In this document: positions 36,106 to 43,655 of the stretch, in pieces
Layout of the letters: each line of letters opens with the position of its first letter
Position numbering within the stretch: the first letter of the stretch is position 1
Assembly: GCA_016717265.1 (NCBI GenBank)
Contig: JADKFX010000001.1
Span: forward strand, 3,856,501-3,920,500
DNA: 64,000 bases
DNA from: Saprospiraceae bacterium
GTDB taxonomy: Bacteria; Bacteroidota; Bacteroidia; Chitinophagales; Saprospiraceae
Direction of reading: 5' to 3'
Translations under genes and position numbers: made by a program
The notes under the pieces: generated by a model
The model's database searches: none
The model's input: only the letters and a program-made list of their open reading frames with translations
What the model was told of the DNA's origin: nothing

Positions 36106-36146
36106 ATTGGTATTCACTCATTTTTTATAATACAAAAGCCGCATCG

Positions 36147-37598
36147 ATGAAAAAACAAACTATTTTAATTTTATTTAGTCTTTTAATCTTTGGTCAGAAC
36201 CTAATAGCTCAAAACAAAGATTCCAACTATAAATCCACCATGGCAAATAAGTGGTTGGATATAGCCCTTGAAGCCACTGCCAATGAAGTAGATCGGGTAG
36301 GTGCAAAGCCAACCATACAATCCAGAACTTTAGGAATTGCTACTGCTGCAATGTATGATGCCTGGGCAGCATACGATGCAAAAGCTGTTGGTACCACTTT
36401 TGGAGCTAAATTGAGAAGGCCTGTAGCAGAACGAACCAATAAAAACAAAGAAATTGCAATAAGTTTTGCAATGTTGAGGGTATTACAAGATATTTATCCA
36501 GAAGATAAAGCATTTTTTTTAGAACATTTTAAAAAAATGGGTTTTAACCCTAATAACACAACTACAGATAAAACCAAACCAGAAGGCATAGGAAATCTTG
36601 TTGCCGCGGCAATACTTAAGGAACGTCATCATGATGGAGCGAATCAATTAGGGGATGAAATTGGAGGAAATGGCAAGCCGTATACTGACTATACCTATTA
36701 TACCCCAATGAATACATATAAAAATGTAATCAATCCTGACAAATGGCATCCATTGCCCTTTGTAGATGGAAAAGGAGATACTTTTTTAGTTAATTTTTTA
36801 ACTCCTCATTGGTATCGGGTTAAACCTTTTGGCTTAAAAAATTCTTCTCAATTTAGAGCACCTGAATACCCTAAAGTGGGTTCTGATCAACTGAAAAAAG
36901 AAGTTGATGAAGTAATCGATTTTAATGCTAATCTTGACCATACAAGAAAATCAATCATAGAGTTTATGCGTGACGGACCACGGTCTACCGGTCAAGCAGG
37001 ACATTGGTTGCGATTTGCACAAATGGTTTCTTCAAGAGATAAAAATAATTTAGATAGGGACGTTAAACTTTTTTTTACGGTAGGAAACACAGCCATGGAT
37101 GCATTCATCGCTTGTTGGGAAACAAAACGATTCTATGACAGTGCAAGACCCTGGACTTTAGTTAGACATTATTATAAGGGCCAACAAATAAAAGGATGGG
37201 GTGGACCAGATAAGGGTACCCAAACGATTCCAGCTGAAAGATGGCATCCGTATTCTCCAGCTAATTTTGTATCCCCACCGTTTCCTGCTTATGTTTCTGG
37301 TCACAGTACCGTAAGTGGTGCTTGTGCTAAAATACTTGAATTATTTACGGGCAGCGATACATTCGGGGAAACAGAACATAGAATATGCGGTATTATTACG
37401 GAAACTCCGGGCGACCCTGTTTCTTTACCCTTACCTACCTTTACTGCAACAGCTGATATGGCCGGAATTTCAAGGGTCATGGGTGGTTATCATGTACAAG
37501 CAGATAATATTGCCGGATTAAAAATGGGTAGAGACATTGCGCAATACTTATGGAGCGATGTCTTTCAAAAATATTTTGACGGGACTTACAAAAAATAA
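36147..37598 (+). CDS. Vanadium-dependent haloperoxidase-like PAP2 superfamily protein
   Basis: 483 residues with a signal peptide (MKKQTILILFSLLIFGQNLIAQ). The vanadate/phosphate pocket motifs are in order: K327-x6-R334-P335 (KRFYDSARPW), SGH at 384-386 (YVSGHSTVSG) and S442-R443-x5-H449 (SRVMGGYH). The length and the DAWAAYD segment fit vanadium haloperoxidases rather than small PAP2 phosphatases, so peroxide-dependent halide oxidation is possible, but some homologues are phosphatases. Exported to periplasm or beyond; no T9SS domain. A regulated leader may precede it and a strong terminator follows. Confidence 0.85.
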   Translation: MKKQTILILFSLLIFGQNLIAQNKDSNYKSTMANKWLDIALEATANEVDRVGAKPTIQSRTLGIATAAMYDAWAAYDAKAVGTTFGAKLRRPVAERTNKNKEIAISFAMLRVLQDIYPEDKAFFLEHFKKMGFNPNNTTTDKTKPEGIGNLVAAAILKERHHDGANQLGDEIGGNGKPYTDYTYYTPMNTYKNVINPDKWHPLPFVDGKGDTFLVNFLTPHWYRVKPFGLKNSSQFRAPEYPKVGSDQLKKEVDEVIDFNANLDHTRKSIIEFMRDGPRSTGQAGHWLRFAQMVSSRDKNNLDRDVKLFFTVGNTAMDAFIACWETKRFYDSARPWTLVRHYYKGQQIKGWGGPDKGTQTIPAERWHPYSPANFVSPPFPAYVSGHSTVSGACAKILELFTGSDTFGETEHRICGIITETPGDPVSLPLPTFTATADMAGISRVMGGYHVQADNIAGLKMGRDIAQYLWSDVFQKYFDGTYKK

Positions 37599-37635
37599 TT
37601 CCAGGATTTAAATTTCTTAAGGAATATAAAATTTT

Positions 37636-37677
37636 AAAAAAAGTTGCTTTATTTTTCAATAAAGCAACTTTTTTTAT
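37636..37677 (+). terminator. Strong intrinsic terminator after the haloperoxidase-like gene
   Basis: Perfect 12-bp stem (37641-37652 with 37659-37670), extended by A residues on the left and T residues on the right; it can work in both directions and also ends the opposing phosphate operon. Confidence 0.9.
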
Positions 37678-37834
37678 ATACAAAAATCTTATATGTGATA
37701 AAAATATCTTTCTGAAATAAATTCCAAATGCAGACTTAACAAATAAAATATTTAGGTCATTTTCAAAAAATCCCATGAAACCGATTAAGGTATTGGAATC
37801 ATAATATATTGAATAATGGGAACTAGGAATAAAT

Positions 37835-38512
37835 TTATATCAACTCTTCTTTATCTTTCTTTTTATGCTTTACGATTTTAGCATCTAAATAAAAAATAAT
37901 TTCTTCTGCTATATTTTTAGATTGATCCCCGATACGTTCCAACTTTCGAATAATAGATAATATATGTAATGTTTGACGTCTTTGATCCGGATACATATCT
38001 AAGCATTCAATGGCTTTATAACTTGCAACTTCATTTAATTTATCCAGCATTTTATCCCTTTTATATACGGTCCGTGCCAACTTAGTATTTTCCAGGATAT
38101 AAGATTCTCTTAATTCTTTTACCATTTCAATAGAGATACTTAACATTTTATCAGCATCCATTTGCTTTATAATATCTCCATTGAAATCTTCTTCAGTGTC
38201 AGAAATAAACTCAGAAATACCGCAGGCGATATCTGCAATTCGTTCAAGATTGGTATTGATCTTTAACGTAGAAAGTACAAATCTTAAATCCGAAGCAACA
38301 GGTTGAAGCAGTGCAATAAAATCTTCACAATCTCTGTCAATACTAAGTTCATATGCATTGACTCTCCGCTCTGTTTCTTGTATTTCTAAAGCAAGGTCCC
38401 GGTCAAAAGCTCTTAAGGATACTTCGGTTTTATCCAATTGTTTAATCACAAGATCCCACATGGATATTAATTTATCTCTCAATTCCTGGATTTCATTTTC
38501 TAGATGAAGCAT
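37835..38512 (-). CDS. phoU: Phosphate transport system regulator PhoU
   Basis: 225 residues with the two PhoU three-helix repeats. Motifs are the first-repeat LQPVASDLRFVLSTLKINTNLERIADIACGI and the second-repeat LSIIRKLERIGDQSKNIAEEIIFYL, each containing the metal-binding E-R-I-x-D. PhoU links the Pst transporter to the PhoR/PhoB type kinase and represses the regulon when phosphate is plentiful. Last gene of the pst operon, 14 bases after pstB. Confidence 0.95.
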   Translation of the reverse strand: MLHLENEIQELRDKLISMWDLVIKQLDKTEVSLRAFDRDLALEIQETERRVNAYELSIDRDCEDFIALLQPVASDLRFVLSTLKINTNLERIADIACGISEFISDTEEDFNGDIIKQMDADKMLSISIEMVKELRESYILENTKLARTVYKRDKMLDKLNEVASYKAIECLDMYPDQRRQTLHILSIIRKLERIGDQSKNIAEEIIFYLDAKIVKHKKKDKEELI

Positions 38513-38526
38513 AACTACTCGTTTTA

Positions 38527-39285
38527 TTAGCCGAAACGACCTGTGATATAATTTTCCGTTTGTTGTTTATCCGGATTTGTAAAAATTTTCTTGGTTTCAT
38601 TAAACTCTACCAAATCACCTAACAAGAAAAATCCGGTATAATTGCTCACCCGACTAGCTTGTTGCATATTATGCGTTACTATTAAGATTGTAAAGTTATT
38701 TTTTAATTCGTAAATGAGTTCTTCAATTTTACTAGTGGAAATTGGATCTAATGCAGAAGCAGGTTCATCCATTAATAAAATGGAAGGTTCAATGGCCATT
38801 GCCCGGGCTATACATAAACGTTGTTGTTGACCACCAGATAATTCAAAGGCAGATTTTTTCAATTTATCCTTAACCTCTTCCCATAGAGCGGCTTGCTTTA
38901 AAGATTTTTCAACTTGTGACTCAATTTGATTTTTATCCGTAATACCATTCACTCGCAATCCGTAAGCAACATTTTCATAAATTGTTTTAGGAAATGGATT
39001 TGGTTTTTGGAAGACCATACCAACATTTCTTCTCAATTGATCAACTTCAGCAGTTTTAATTTTATATATATCTGTTCCATCCACCAATATATCACCTGAT
39101 ATTCTAACGCCTTCAATCAAATCATTCATTCTGTTAAACAATCTCAAAAATGTAGATTTACCACATCCAGATGGACCAATTAATGCAGTGACCGTTTTCT
39201 CTTGAATCTGCATGCTAACATTTTTAAGCGCATGGAACTCGCCATAATATAATTCAGCATTTTTTGTTTCTATTTTAATGCCCAT
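38527..39285 (-). CDS. pstB: Phosphate ABC transporter ATP-binding protein PstB
   Basis: 252 residues. Walker A GPSGCGKSTFLR, Q-loop in VGMVFQKPNPFPKTIYENVAYG, signature LSGGQQQRL, Walker B ILLMDEPASALDP and H-loop IVTHNMQQASR are all intact. The QKPNPFP-KTIYENV pattern and length identify PstB. Four bases after pstA. Cytoplasmic face of the inner membrane. Confidence 0.97.
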   Translation of the reverse strand: MGIKIETKNAELYYGEFHALKNVSMQIQEKTVTALIGPSGCGKSTFLRLFNRMNDLIEGVRISGDILVDGTDIYKIKTAEVDQLRRNVGMVFQKPNPFPKTIYENVAYGLRVNGITDKNQIESQVEKSLKQAALWEEVKDKLKKSAFELSGGQQQRLCIARAMAIEPSILLMDEPASALDPISTSKIEELIYELKNNFTILIVTHNMQQASRVSNYTGFFLLGDLVEFNETKKIFTNPDKQQTENYITGRFG

Positions 39286-39289
39286 AAGC

Positions 39290-40171
39290 TTACTTCATTT
39301 TAACTTTTCGTCCAAAATAATTTCTCAAAAAATTCGCTAATAAATTTACAAATAAAACGATAGCGATCAAAACAACTGCTGTACCATAAGCTATGGGTCT
39401 GCTACTTTCTATATCGGTACCACTTGTAGAAATTACATATAAATGATAAGGCAATGCCATACATTGGTCAAACATAGAATGTGGAAGTTTTGGCAAGAAA
39501 TAGGCCGCAGCTGTAAACAAAATTGGTGCTGTTTCTCCAGAAACTCTTCCGATTGCCAAAATTAATCCTGTGATAATATTTGGAAATGCAATTGGCAATA
39601 CAACTTTTCTAATAGTATATAATTTTGAAGCACCTAATGCATAACTAGCAAGTCGAAACGTCTGATCCACTGATTTTAAACTTTCTTCTGTAGTACGAAT
39701 AATTAATGGCAATGCTAATAAAGCAAGTGTTAATGAACCAGCTATTATAGAGGCACCAAAATTTAATTGATTTACGAATAAAGACATTCCAAATAATCCA
39801 AAAACGATGGAAGGTATCCCAGCCAAATTATTTGTCATCATTTTTATGAATTTTTTCAGATTCCCATCCTTTGCATATTCATTTACATAAATACCTGATA
39901 AAACGCCAATTGGAAATGCAACAATCATGCTGCCGATTACCAAATAAAAGGTACCAACTATCGCCGGAAAAATCCCACCTTCTGTCATGCCTTCTTTTGG
40001 CATGGTACTAAAAAATTCCCAATTTATAACTCCAATTCCACGCTTAACAATAAAAAACAAAATTAAGAATAGAGTTGCAATAATAATATAAGATATTAAT
40101 CGTGCAATCCAAAACATTACAGTTTGGTGAATTTTTTTCTTTCGATTAATATTTACCGGAAATTCAAGCAT
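39290..40171 (-). CDS. pstA: Phosphate ABC transporter permease PstA
   Basis: 293 residues with six membrane segments. The EAA-type loop is ASYALGASKLYTIRKVVLPIAFPNIITG, and NNLAGIPSIVFGLFG is the Pst permease motif. The sequence GMTEGGIFPAIVGTFYLV is typical for PstA. Adjacent to pstC (3 bases) and pstB. Inner membrane. Confidence 0.96.
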   Translation of the reverse strand: MLEFPVNINRKKKIHQTVMFWIARLISYIIIATLFLILFFIVKRGIGVINWEFFSTMPKEGMTEGGIFPAIVGTFYLVIGSMIVAFPIGVLSGIYVNEYAKDGNLKKFIKMMTNNLAGIPSIVFGLFGMSLFVNQLNFGASIIAGSLTLALLALPLIIRTTEESLKSVDQTFRLASYALGASKLYTIRKVVLPIAFPNIITGLILAIGRVSGETAPILFTAAAYFLPKLPHSMFDQCMALPYHLYVISTSGTDIESSRPIAYGTAVVLIAIVLFVNLLANFLRNYFGRKVKMK

Positions 40172-40174
40172 ACA

Positions 40175-41365
40175 CTATGAGGTTCTTCGATTAGCAGACA
40201 TTCTTTCAACTAATAAATTTGTAATCAGAGTGATTATAAATAAGATACAAGCTAATGCAAATAAAGCTTTAAAATGCAATCCACCAAAAGGTGCTTCGCC
40301 CAATTCTGCAGCAATCGTGGCAGGAATTGTTCTAACTGGTTGAATTAAACTCTTAGGAATAACAGCTGCATTTCCAGTAACCATTAATACTGCCATTGTT
40401 TCACCAATTGCGCGTCCAATACCCAAGATTGCAGCTGCGGTTATACCTGAAGAAGCATATGGTAAAATTACTTTTCGAATTGTTTGCCAATGGGATGCGC
40501 CCAGTGCAAGGCTTGCTTCCTTCATAGCTCTTGGACAGGTGCGAATAGCATCTTCAGAGACTGTTATAATCGTTGGAAGCGCCATAATTGCCAGTAAAAT
40601 ACTTCCTGCTAATGCGGTTTCACCAACTGGTAAATTAAATACTTTTTGTAAAAATGGAACGATTACTACTAATCCAAAAAAACCATAAACTACAGATGGA
40701 ATTCCAGATAAAAGTTCGATAATCGGTTTCAATATTTTCCGAACTCGCTCATCCGCAATCTCAGCCAAATAAATAGAAGCTGCTAACCCAAGGGGTAGTG
40801 CAAACAAAATTGCGAAAAAACTAACCAACAAAGTACCCAATAATAATGGCAAGGTACCCATAATAGCAGCAGGTTGTGCTGTTGGAAACCATTCAAGACC
40901 TGTTAAAAATTTACCTAAGGATATTTTTTCTAAAGTGATCTCTTTAGTATTTGGTGATATAGCCAATTGCCTTTCAGAAAAAAAAGCAATAGCGCCTGGT
41001 ACTGTATCAATATAACGATTTACACAAACACTGAGATATTCAAAATTTGATCCAAGTTGCTCTTTTGTAAAATGGTCATCCAACTCATTTACCGAAATTC
41101 TTTTTATCAAATCATCATGCCCTCCTATTTGATTCCAGTTGACAATTTTTTGATCAAAGATATCCTTAACTTGATTATCAGACAATTTAGTAATTGGATT
41201 CTGAATGTTTACATAGAGCCCATAATGTTCTTCAAGTGGCGAAGAATTTAAAAATGATATCCCTTCTCTAAATAAAAAGAAAACAATCAACAAGACAATG
41301 AAGGCTGAGATATAACCACAGCCTTTTATAATCCATTCAATAAAATGTTCAATAAAGAGTCTCAA
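40175..41365 (-). CDS. pstC: Phosphate ABC transporter permease PstC with PstS-like periplasmic insertion
   Basis: 396 residues, longer than the usual roughly 300. From residue 165 the sequence is canonical PstC (IMGTLPLLLGTLLVS, ELLSGIPSVVYGFFGLVV, EASLALGASHWQTIRKVILP, GRAIGETMAVLMVTGN). Between the first helix (17-33) and this core lies a loop of about 130 residues whose part 55-82 (NPITKLSDNQVKDIF, IVNWNQIGG) matches PstS residues 120-147 (NLTREQLEKIY, ITNWKEVGG). Residues 120-137 (TVPGAIAFFSERQLAI) match PstS TKGAIGYIGIAYM. A TTG codon is the start; no ATG is available upstream of helix 1. Inner membrane. Confidence 0.94.
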   Translation of the reverse strand: MRLFIEHFIEWIIKGCGYISAFIVLLIVFFLFREGISFLNSSPLEEHYGLYVNIQNPITKLSDNQVKDIFDQKIVNWNQIGGHDDLIKRISVNELDDHFTKEQLGSNFEYLSVCVNRYIDTVPGAIAFFSERQLAISPNTKEITLEKISLGKFLTGLEWFPTAQPAAIMGTLPLLLGTLLVSFFAILFALPLGLAASIYLAEIADERVRKILKPIIELLSGIPSVVYGFFGLVVIVPFLQKVFNLPVGETALAGSILLAIMALPTIITVSEDAIRTCPRAMKEASLALGASHWQTIRKVILPYASSGITAAAILGIGRAIGETMAVLMVTGNAAVIPKSLIQPVRTIPATIAAELGEAPFGGLHFKALFALACILFIITLITNLLVERMSANRRTS

Positions 41366-41377
41366 AAATTAAAAGTC

Positions 41378-42229
41378 TTATTTGTTTAAAGGTATATATC
41401 CAACTTCTTCCACCATTTTTTGACCTTCTGCAGATAAGCAATAGTCAACGAATGCTCCCACTTTTGCTGCAATTTTTATATCGTAAATGTAGTATAATGG
41501 TCTGGATATTGGGTACGCTTTATCTTTAGCTGTTTCTAAACTAGGAGCCACGAAAGTTTTGCCCTGATCATACGATACATGGATCGCTTTAACCTCTGGT
41601 GTCATATATGCAATACCTATGTATCCAATAGCTCCTTTAGTCTGACTAATAGATTGTACAATTGCTCCCGTAGCAGGCATGTTTAAAACAGTGCTCGCAT
41701 AATTTTTCTTATCCATTACATGTTCCTTGAAAAACTCATAAGTTCCAGAACTATTCTCCCGGGAATACACAACAATTGTTAAATCCGCACCACCTACTTC
41801 TTTCCAATTGGTTATTTCACCAATATAAATTTTCTCTAATTGCTCTCTTGTTAAATTTTCAACTTTATTTTCAGGATGCACAATCACAGCCAAAGCATCA
41901 ACTGCTATTGTTTTTACTTCAATCGCAATTTGTTTCTCTAGTAATTTTAATTTTTCTTCTCCTTTTAATTCTCTAGAGGACATAGCAATATCCGTATTAC
42001 CATCCATTAAAGCAGTGATTCCTGTACCACTACCCCCACCTACAACTGCAATTGAAATATCCTGGTGCGTTTTCATAAAGTTTTCAGCAGACTTCTGTGC
42101 AAGGGGCAATACCGTATCGCTTCCTTTAATTTTCAAAGTATTGGATTTTGAATCTCTTTTTTCCTGACTCGCATTATTGCAGGCAACTAGTAATAATAAA
42201 GAGGCTACTAATAAATTTAATATTTTCAT
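41378..42229 (-). CDS. pstS: Phosphate-binding lipoprotein PstS
   Basis: 283 residues: lipoprotein signal with lipobox LLVAC (Cys17), then a periplasmic binding protein of the PstS group. GSDTVLPLAQKSAENF, VVGGGSGTGITALMDGNTDIAMSSR, NLTREQLEKIYIGEITNWKEVGG and YSRENSSGTYEFF are phosphate-site segments. Captures phosphate and delivers it to PstCA. Between the porin and pstC genes (13 and 12 bases), so in the same operon. Confidence 0.97.
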   Translation of the reverse strand: MKILNLLVASLLLLVACNNASQEKRDSKSNTLKIKGSDTVLPLAQKSAENFMKTHQDISIAVVGGGSGTGITALMDGNTDIAMSSRELKGEEKLKLLEKQIAIEVKTIAVDALAVIVHPENKVENLTREQLEKIYIGEITNWKEVGGADLTIVVYSRENSSGTYEFFKEHVMDKKNYASTVLNMPATGAIVQSISQTKGAIGYIGIAYMTPEVKAIHVSYDQGKTFVAPSLETAKDKAYPISRPLYYIYDIKIAAKVGAFVDYCLSAEGQKMVEEVGYIPLNK

Positions 42230-42242
42230 GATTTTAGTTTTA

Positions 42243-43478
42243 TTAAAATTTAAATTGTGTTCTTAATGTAAAAACATTGTCTTTCAGATCATTCTCAAAT
42301 CCCTTTAAATTACTGGCTTTTTCATTCGTTATGAGGTCATAATAAGCCATAATATACATGTTTTTAAAATAATAGTTTATGCCCAACCCCAAGGTAGAAT
42401 ACTTAATATCTGTTGCATTTAATTTGCTATTTGCAACTCCAATATTTTCTGGCTCAACATCTGTATTTGGATCATACCAATCGTATTTAATCAAAATTTG
42501 AAAATTTGTTTTTCCAATTTTATGCAAAAAATAAGTTGTTAAAGCATTAAACTTCCTGGAATATGTATCAAAGTTAGGTGCTGTGGCACTTTTAGGACTA
42601 TCAGATGTGCTGGCTGAACTTGGTTGAATTCCACTGACCCACTCCGCTCTTAGCGTTGTCAATCCAAAATTTGATTTAATGGCATATTGGATGTCTGCAC
42701 CTAAATATTGTCTTAATGCTGCAGATCCCTTATTGTTTGTTACAGTATCCTGCAATACATACTGAGGCAGGCCATTTAAATTTTCGGTCTCAAAAAGATA
42801 ATTTGTACTTTGGATGAAAGATCCATGATAAAATGAGACCCCACCGCTCAGATTTCCAATTCTCAAGCCTTTATCTATAGAAATTCTGGCAACTATATCT
42901 TTATAAGAATCAATGTCAGCGGCTGTAGCATTACCATTATAAACGCCAAGTTCAAATGTAAAGGGCTTCAATTTAAAATAACTTAACTTACAACCCAGAT
43001 CCGCTTCTGCTGGCAATAATGTAGTCGAAAACCGAGCCCTTTCAGGGCCTTCGTGGTTTGCTGTAGAATAGCTTTGCTCAAATCCAAAAGGTCTTGGAAA
43101 TAAACCTGCTGTATACTTCAATCCTATTTTTGTAAATGTATAAGACGCGTACATATCATGCAGAGTAATCCCTCGTTCTGTGTTTTCAGTGACAAGAACC
43201 CATTCAAAGGGGCTAGCATTATAGGCTACCTTTAATCTTGAACGGCGAATACTAACGCGATTATTAATATTAGCTCCAAAATCACCACCAGGATATTTGG
43301 ATCCTTTCTTCTCTGTCCACTGAAACTGCGGTTGGGTATAACCACTTAAATGAATTCTTTTCAAAATTTTGATCTCATCAGAATGCACTTTCAACAACGA
43401 ATCAACATTGCCTGAATTTTGAGCATGAGAGAACGATAGACCCATAAATAGGAATAGCAATAACCAATAAAATTTCAT
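42243..43478 (-). CDS. OprP/OprO-like phosphate-selective porin
   Basis: 411 residues with signal peptide ending SHAQN. Segments such as FGANINNRVSIRRSRLKVAYN, GLKYTAGLFPRPFGFEQSYST and the terminal FTLRTQFKF strand are those of the OprO/P porin family, an outer-membrane channel for phosphate or polyphosphate. The ATG at 43478 is taken because the promoter box at 43497-43504 lies between it and an upstream in-frame start at 43499. First gene of the pst operon, just behind Pho-box-like repeats. Confidence 0.92.
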   Translation of the reverse strand: MKFYWLLLFLFMGLSFSHAQNSGNVDSLLKVHSDEIKILKRIHLSGYTQPQFQWTEKKGSKYPGGDFGANINNRVSIRRSRLKVAYNASPFEWVLVTENTERGITLHDMYASYTFTKIGLKYTAGLFPRPFGFEQSYSTANHEGPERARFSTTLLPAEADLGCKLSYFKLKPFTFELGVYNGNATAADIDSYKDIVARISIDKGLRIGNLSGGVSFYHGSFIQSTNYLFETENLNGLPQYVLQDTVTNNKGSAALRQYLGADIQYAIKSNFGLTTLRAEWVSGIQPSSASTSDSPKSATAPNFDTYSRKFNALTTYFLHKIGKTNFQILIKYDWYDPNTDVEPENIGVANSKLNATDIKYSTLGLGINYYFKNMYIMAYYDLITNEKASNLKGFENDLKDNVFTLRTQFKF

Positions 43479-43496
43479 TTCAACTTTTTTACAACA

Positions 43497-43504
43497 CAAA
43501 GGTA
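43497..43504 (-). promoter_or_regulatory. -7 promoter box of the porin-pst-phoU operon
   Basis: TACCTTTG on the minus strand, perfect TAnnTTTG, 18 bases before the porin ATG. No TTTG -33 element; the TTAAG repeats occupy that position. Confidence 0.65.
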
Positions 43505-43520
43505 GGTTCCGGACCGTGGT

Positions 43521-43561
43521 CTAATATTAAGCCAATATTAAGAAATGGTTAAGTATTTAAG
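43521..43561 (-). promoter_or_regulatory. Pho-box-like direct repeats upstream of the pst operon
   Basis: On the minus strand CTTAA recurs with complements TTAAG at 43527, 43538, 43549 and 43557, spaced 11, 11 and 8 bases. The 11-bp period and the position at about -35 to -70 are those of PhoB/PhoP-type (OmpR family) activator sites. Confidence 0.6.
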
Positions 43562-43655
43562 GCAGAGATCAATCTAAATAGCAGTGAAAATAGCCAATAA
43601 TGACAAAATCAACGAGTTTTCAGCTACCTTTAAAACCCAATATTGGCACGCATAT

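Larger units (their letters stand above)
35766..36146 (+). promoter_or_regulatory. Long leader region ahead of the haloperoxidase-like gene
   Basis: 381 bases between the LytTR regulator and the haloperoxidase-like gene. It holds a TAATTTTG box (35888-35895), a 23-codon ORF (35900-35971) and a large hairpin followed by nine T residues (36029-36105). The T-run ends 41 bases before the haloperoxidase start. It could be an attenuated leader or a separate small transcript. Confidence 0.5.

Noticed and set aside
37477..37776. 99-residue minus-strand gene
   Set aside because: It runs across the strong terminator and the 3' end of the haloperoxidase-like gene; no family signal.
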